Assembly (NCBI GenBank): GCA_964448675.1
Contig: CAYUZU010000058.1
Span: 1 to 7,666, forward strand
Direction of reading: 5' to 3'
Length of the DNA stretch: 7,666 bases
Origin: CAYUZU01 sp964448675
Lineage (GTDB): Bacteria; Planctomycetota; Phycisphaerae; UBA1845; Fen-1342
Shown: piece after piece, positions 4,860 through 7,666 of the stretch
Position numbering within the stretch: position 1 is the first letter of the stretch
How the letters are laid out: every line of letters begins with the position of its first letter
Notes under the pieces: generated by a model
Seen by the model: only the letters and a program-made list of their open reading frames with translations
The model's database searches: none
Told to the model about the DNA's origin: nothing
Program-made: the position numbers and the translations under genes

Positions 4860-6332
4860 GTGTTGAAGTGGTTGCGGCAGTTCGGGACGAGCAAGCCGGC
4901 GCGGGGCACCGCCCGAGGCCGGCTGCCCTTCGTCCGCGGCAAGTACGACGCGGCCCAGACCAGCTACGAAAACCGGCGGCACTGGGCCAGCGCCGATCAC
5001 CTCTCCGCCGACGCGGCCACCAGCCCAGAGGTGCGGCGAACGCTGCGCAGCCGAGCACGCTACGAGGTCGCGAACAACAGCTACGCCAAGGGCATCGTGC
5101 TCACGCTCGCGAACTACGTCGTCGGCACGGGGCCGCGGCTGCAGATGCTCACCGACCATGCGCGGGCCAACCGCCTGATCGAGCGCGAGTTCACACGCTG
5201 GGCCAAATCGATCGGCCTGGCCCACAAATTGCGGACGATGCGGATCGCCCAGTGTGAGACAGGCGAGTGCTTCGGGCTGCTGACCAGCAACCCGCGGATC
5301 ACGGCGCCCGTGCAGCTCGACGTGCGGCTGATTGAAGCGGATCAGGTCGCGACGCCGTTCGGCGTGCGGCGACCGGAAGACAACGCCGTCGACGGCATCC
5401 TGTTCGACGATTTCGGCAACGCGATCGCGTACTACGTGCTCCGTCGCCATCCGGGTGACACGCGTGCCTACCGCGCCGGCGTGGCCGACTACGACCTGAT
5501 GCCCGACGACGCGGTCGTGCACCTGTTCCGGGCCGAGCGGCCGGGCCAGAGCCGCGGCATCCCCGAGGTCACGTCGTCCCTCTCGCTGTTCGCGATGCTC
5601 CGGCGCTACACCCTCGCGGTGCTCGGATCGGCCGAGCAAGCGGCGCTGCCCAGCGGCGTGATCTACACCGATGCGCCCGCCGACGCGGACGCGTCGCAGG
5701 TCGAGCCGATGGACCAGGTCGAGATGGACCGGGGCACGTGGCTGACGATGCCGTACGGCTGGAAGATCGGCCAAGTCCGGGCTGAGCAGCCGACGACGGT
5801 GTACGGCGATTTCAAGCACGAGGTGATCAACGAGATCAGCCGCTGTTTGAACATGCCGTTCAACATCGCGGCCGGCAATTCGTCGGGCTACAACTACGCC
5901 TCCGGCCGACTCGACCACCAGGCCTTCTTCAAGGCCATCCGCATTGACCAGAACTTCCTCGGCGACATGGTCCTCGACCGCCTGCTCAAGGCCTGGCTCG
6001 ATGAAGCCGTGCTCATCGAAGGCTACCTGCCGCAGTGGCTGCGGCGATTGAACGTCGACCTGCCGCACCAGTGGTTCTGGGACGGCTTCGAGCACGTGGA
6101 TCCGGCCAAGGAGGCGAACGCCCAGGCCACGCGGCTGGCCAGCCACACGACCACGCTCGCGGCCGAGTTCGCCAAGGCCGGTCTCGATTGGGAAAGCGAA
6201 GTGCGCCAGCGGGCGCGCGAGGTCGCGCTGCTGCGCGAGCTTGGCCTCCAGGAAGAGGCCGTGCTGCCACAGCCCGCGGAAGATGATGACGACGAAGTCA
6301 CGGAGGACGCCGATGCCTGCCACGCTCAGTGA
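4860..6332 (+). CDS. Lambda-family portal protein
   Basis: GTG 4860 starts directly after the gpW-like stop, with GGGAG eight bases upstream (4847-4851); the stop is TGA 6330-6332. The 490-residue protein forms the dodecameric ring at the capsid vertex through which terminase pumps DNA and to which the connector binds. Diagnostic stretches are RARYEVANNSYAKGIVLTLA at 65-84, running into NYVVGTGP, and SSGYNYASGRLD at 341-352. Both are hallmarks of the lambda gpB-type portal family. Length is close to the family norm (about 500). The C-terminus is highly acidic (AEDDDDEVTEDAD), common where portal meets scaffold or protease. The last 20 bases overlap the protease-capsid gene. The frame is intact throughout. 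Confidence 0.95.
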   Translation: MLKWLRQFGTSKPARGTARGRLPFVRGKYDAAQTSYENRRHWASADHLSADAATSPEVRRTLRSRARYEVANNSYAKGIVLTLANYVVGTGPRLQMLTDHARANRLIEREFTRWAKSIGLAHKLRTMRIAQCETGECFGLLTSNPRITAPVQLDVRLIEADQVATPFGVRRPEDNAVDGILFDDFGNAIAYYVLRRHPGDTRAYRAGVADYDLMPDDAVVHLFRAERPGQSRGIPEVTSSLSLFAMLRRYTLAVLGSAEQAALPSGVIYTDAPADADASQVEPMDQVEMDRGTWLTMPYGWKIGQVRAEQPTTVYGDFKHEVINEISRCLNMPFNIAAGNSSGYNYASGRLDHQAFFKAIRIDQNFLGDMVLDRLLKAWLDEAVLIEGYLPQWLRRLNVDLPHQWFWDGFEHVDPAKEANAQATRLASHTTTLAAEFAKAGLDWESEVRQRAREVALLRELGLQEEAVLPQPAEDDDDEVTEDADACHAQ

Positions 6333-7666
6333 TCAGAACGAACAACTGCCCGAACAGCTGTGCCTGCGCTGCGATGCCGCCGACATCACCGTCGAGGCTG
6401 TGCAGGCCGAGGGCGAGAGCGAGTCGGTCCCGCGCTTCAGCATGGTCGCCTACACCGGCGAGCCGATGCGGATCGAGGGCTGGCGCTTCCCGGTCGTCGT
6501 CGACTTGGAGGGCGTCGCCATCCCGTCGCAGCGTCGGCCGGTTCGCTTCGGCCACAGCATGTACGCCGGCGTCGGGCACACCGAGCGGATTGCGGTCGAC
6601 AGCGGGAAGCTCGTCGCCGAGGGCGTTGTCAGTCGCGACACGGTGGCGGCCCGCGAGGTGGTCGCCAGCGGCAAGCGCGGCTTCCCCTGGCAGGCCTCGA
6701 TCGGCGCCCGGGTGCAGCAGGCGGAGTTCGTCCGGGCCGGCAAGAGCGTAACGGTCAACGGCCGCACGTTCGACGGCCCGTTGTACGTGGCCCGCCGCAC
6801 GATGCTCGGCGAGATCAGCTTCGTCGACCTCGGGGCGGATGCGAACACCACCGCGACCATCGCGGCCCAGCAACAGGAGAGTGAACCCATGGACGAGACG
6901 AAGGACACGGACGTCCTCGAACCCGAAACGCAGGATGCGGAGCAGCCGGTCACGGAGGACCCGGCGGAGGGCGCCGGCACGGACGCCGGCGCTGCCGCCG
7001 ACCCCGTTGCCGACATGCGGGCGCAGGCGGTCGCGGAGACGCGGCGCATCAACGCGATCCGTAAGGTCTGCAGTGGTCGGCACCCCGAGATCGAGGCGCG
7101 GGCGATCAGCGAGGGCTGGACGCGGGACAAGACCGAACTCGAGGTGCTGCGAGCCTCGCGGCCGAAGGCCCCCGCCGTCCACGCCATCGAAAGCTCGCTG
7201 GACGGTAAGGTGCTGGAGGCGGCCTGCCTGCTCACCGCCAAGGCCGCGCACGTGGAGGAGTTCTTCGACGAGCGCACGCTGAACATGGCCAGCCGGCAGT
7301 TCCGCGGCGGCATCGGTCTGCAAGAGCTCCTGCTCGAGGCGGCCTGGGCCAACGGCTTCACCGGTCGCAACTTCCGCGACAGCCGGGGCGTGCTGCGGGC
7401 GGCATTCGGCCAGGAGCTGAAGGCGGCGTTCTCGACCGTCGACGTCGGCGGGATCCTGAGCAACGTGGCCAATAAGTTCCTGCTGGAGGGCTTCTTCAGC
7501 GTCGAGCGCACCTGGCGGAACATCTGCGACGTGCGCAACGTCAGCGACTTCAAGACCGTCACCAGCTACCGGCTGATCGGCAAGGACCAGTACGAGGAGG
7601 TCGCGCCCGGTGGCGAGCTCAAGCACGGCACGCTGGGCGAGCAGAGCTACAGCAACAAGGCCGACA
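6313..7666 (+). CDS. Prohead protease-scaffold-major capsid fusion (partial)
   Basis: ATG 6313 lies in the portal tail with GGAGG six bases upstream (6302-6306). The frame is open for 451 codons to the window edge. Residues 1-180 form a serine prohead protease: H81 in RFGHS, S129 in QASIGAR and E167 in LGEISFVDLG. The H-S and S-E spacings (48 and 38) are close to the HK97-type protease triad, and the following 'GADANTTATIAA' matches the usual end of the domain. Residues 193-235 are acidic, Ala/Pro-rich and probably disordered, then a helical scaffold-like region follows. From about 370 the sequence is a major capsid protein of the Mu gpT type (VGGILSNVANKFLLEGFF, then the VSDFK and VAPGGELKHGTLGE stretches). 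Protease and capsid are usually separate genes; here one frame holds both. The product would be cut by its own protease during head maturation. The C-terminus is missing. Confidence 0.9.
   Translation, partial: MPATLSDQNEQLPEQLCLRCDAADITVEAVQAEGESESVPRFSMVAYTGEPMRIEGWRFPVVVDLEGVAIPSQRRPVRFGHSMYAGVGHTERIAVDSGKLVAEGVVSRDTVAAREVVASGKRGFPWQASIGARVQQAEFVRAGKSVTVNGRTFDGPLYVARRTMLGEISFVDLGADANTTATIAAQQQESEPMDETKDTDVLEPETQDAEQPVTEDPAEGAGTDAGAAADPVADMRAQAVAETRRINAIRKVCSGRHPEIEARAISEGWTRDKTELEVLRASRPKAPAVHAIESSLDGKVLEAACLLTAKAAHVEEFFDERTLNMASRQFRGGIGLQELLLEAAWANGFTGRNFRDSRGVLRAAFGQELKAAFSTVDVGGILSNVANKFLLEGFFSVERTWRNICDVRNVSDFKTVTSYRLIGKDQYEEVAPGGELKHGTLGEQSYSNKAD
6875..6891 (+). promoter_or_regulatory. 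Internal ribosome binding site and start within the protease-capsid frame
   Basis: AGGAG (6875-6879) lies nine bases before ATG 6889-6891, which is codon 193 and in frame. Initiation here would give a scaffold-capsid protein without the protease, exactly at the domain boundary. This parallels lambda, where the protease gene C contains an in-frame internal start for the scaffold Nu3. The signal is seen; its use is inferred. Confidence 0.55.

Noticed and set aside
4359..6323. 654-codon antisense frame under the gpW-like and portal genes
   Set aside because: A shadow of the plus-strand coding genes; composition is His/Arg/Leu-biased and no domain is recognisable.
1..7666. CRISPR array, integrase or attachment site
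   Set aside because: No regularly spaced repeats and no recombinase gene are present; the tRNA shows no nearby duplicated 3' end that would mark an attachment site.

Overview
This is part of the late (head/packaging) region of a tailed bacteriophage or prophage with high-GC DNA. It is not an ordinary chromosomal segment. The order is terminase large subunit, small connector-type proteins, lambda-type portal, then a prohead protease continuous with a major capsid protein. That order is diagnostic of a Caudoviricetes head module. The host cannot be fixed from the sequence. High GC, Shine-Dalgarno-led starts and mixed ATG/GTG starts fit a high-GC Gram-negative-like host such as a planctomycete or a proteobacterium, but this is inference.

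Left arm (1-530, minus strand): two small hydrophilic genes read leftwards, each with a clear ribosome binding site. One is a partial 62-residue protein running off the window. The other is an 88-residue protein resembling small accessory phage proteins. Upstream of the second, the same frame stays open and protein-like for 38 codons but has no upstream start. The divergent gap carries a 31-bp hairpin at 710-740.

Junction (770-1490): the plus-strand late operon opens with a 69-residue protein whose fold module is repeated at the N-terminus of the terminase large subunit. An older 5' end of the terminase gene (GTG at 969, excellent RBS inside the previous gene) is cut off after about 17 codons. 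About 414 bp later it restarts as the intact terminase gene (ATG at 1435). The two copies share a 45-bp identical block. The inserted segment is lower in GC and carries one reverse-oriented gene for a two-helix membrane protein. This looks like a moron-type insertion or an illegitimate phage-phage recombination exactly at the terminase 5' end.

Packaging and head genes (1435-7666, plus strand): the terminase large subunit (ATPase plus nuclease) overlaps a 66-residue NrdR-like zinc-ribbon protein by ATGA. Next come a solitary tRNA with anticodon CAU flanked by two hairpins, an unrecognised 164-residue protein, a 64-residue gpW-like connector, the portal, and a protease-scaffold-capsid polyprotein truncated by the window end. 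The polyprotein has a good internal start at 6889 that could give scaffold-capsid without protease. Together these genes would recognise and pump DNA (terminase, 69-aa module protein) through the portal into a shell built from the capsid domain and matured by the protease domain, with the gpW-like protein sealing the connector. The tRNA divides the transcript into a packaging part and a head part.
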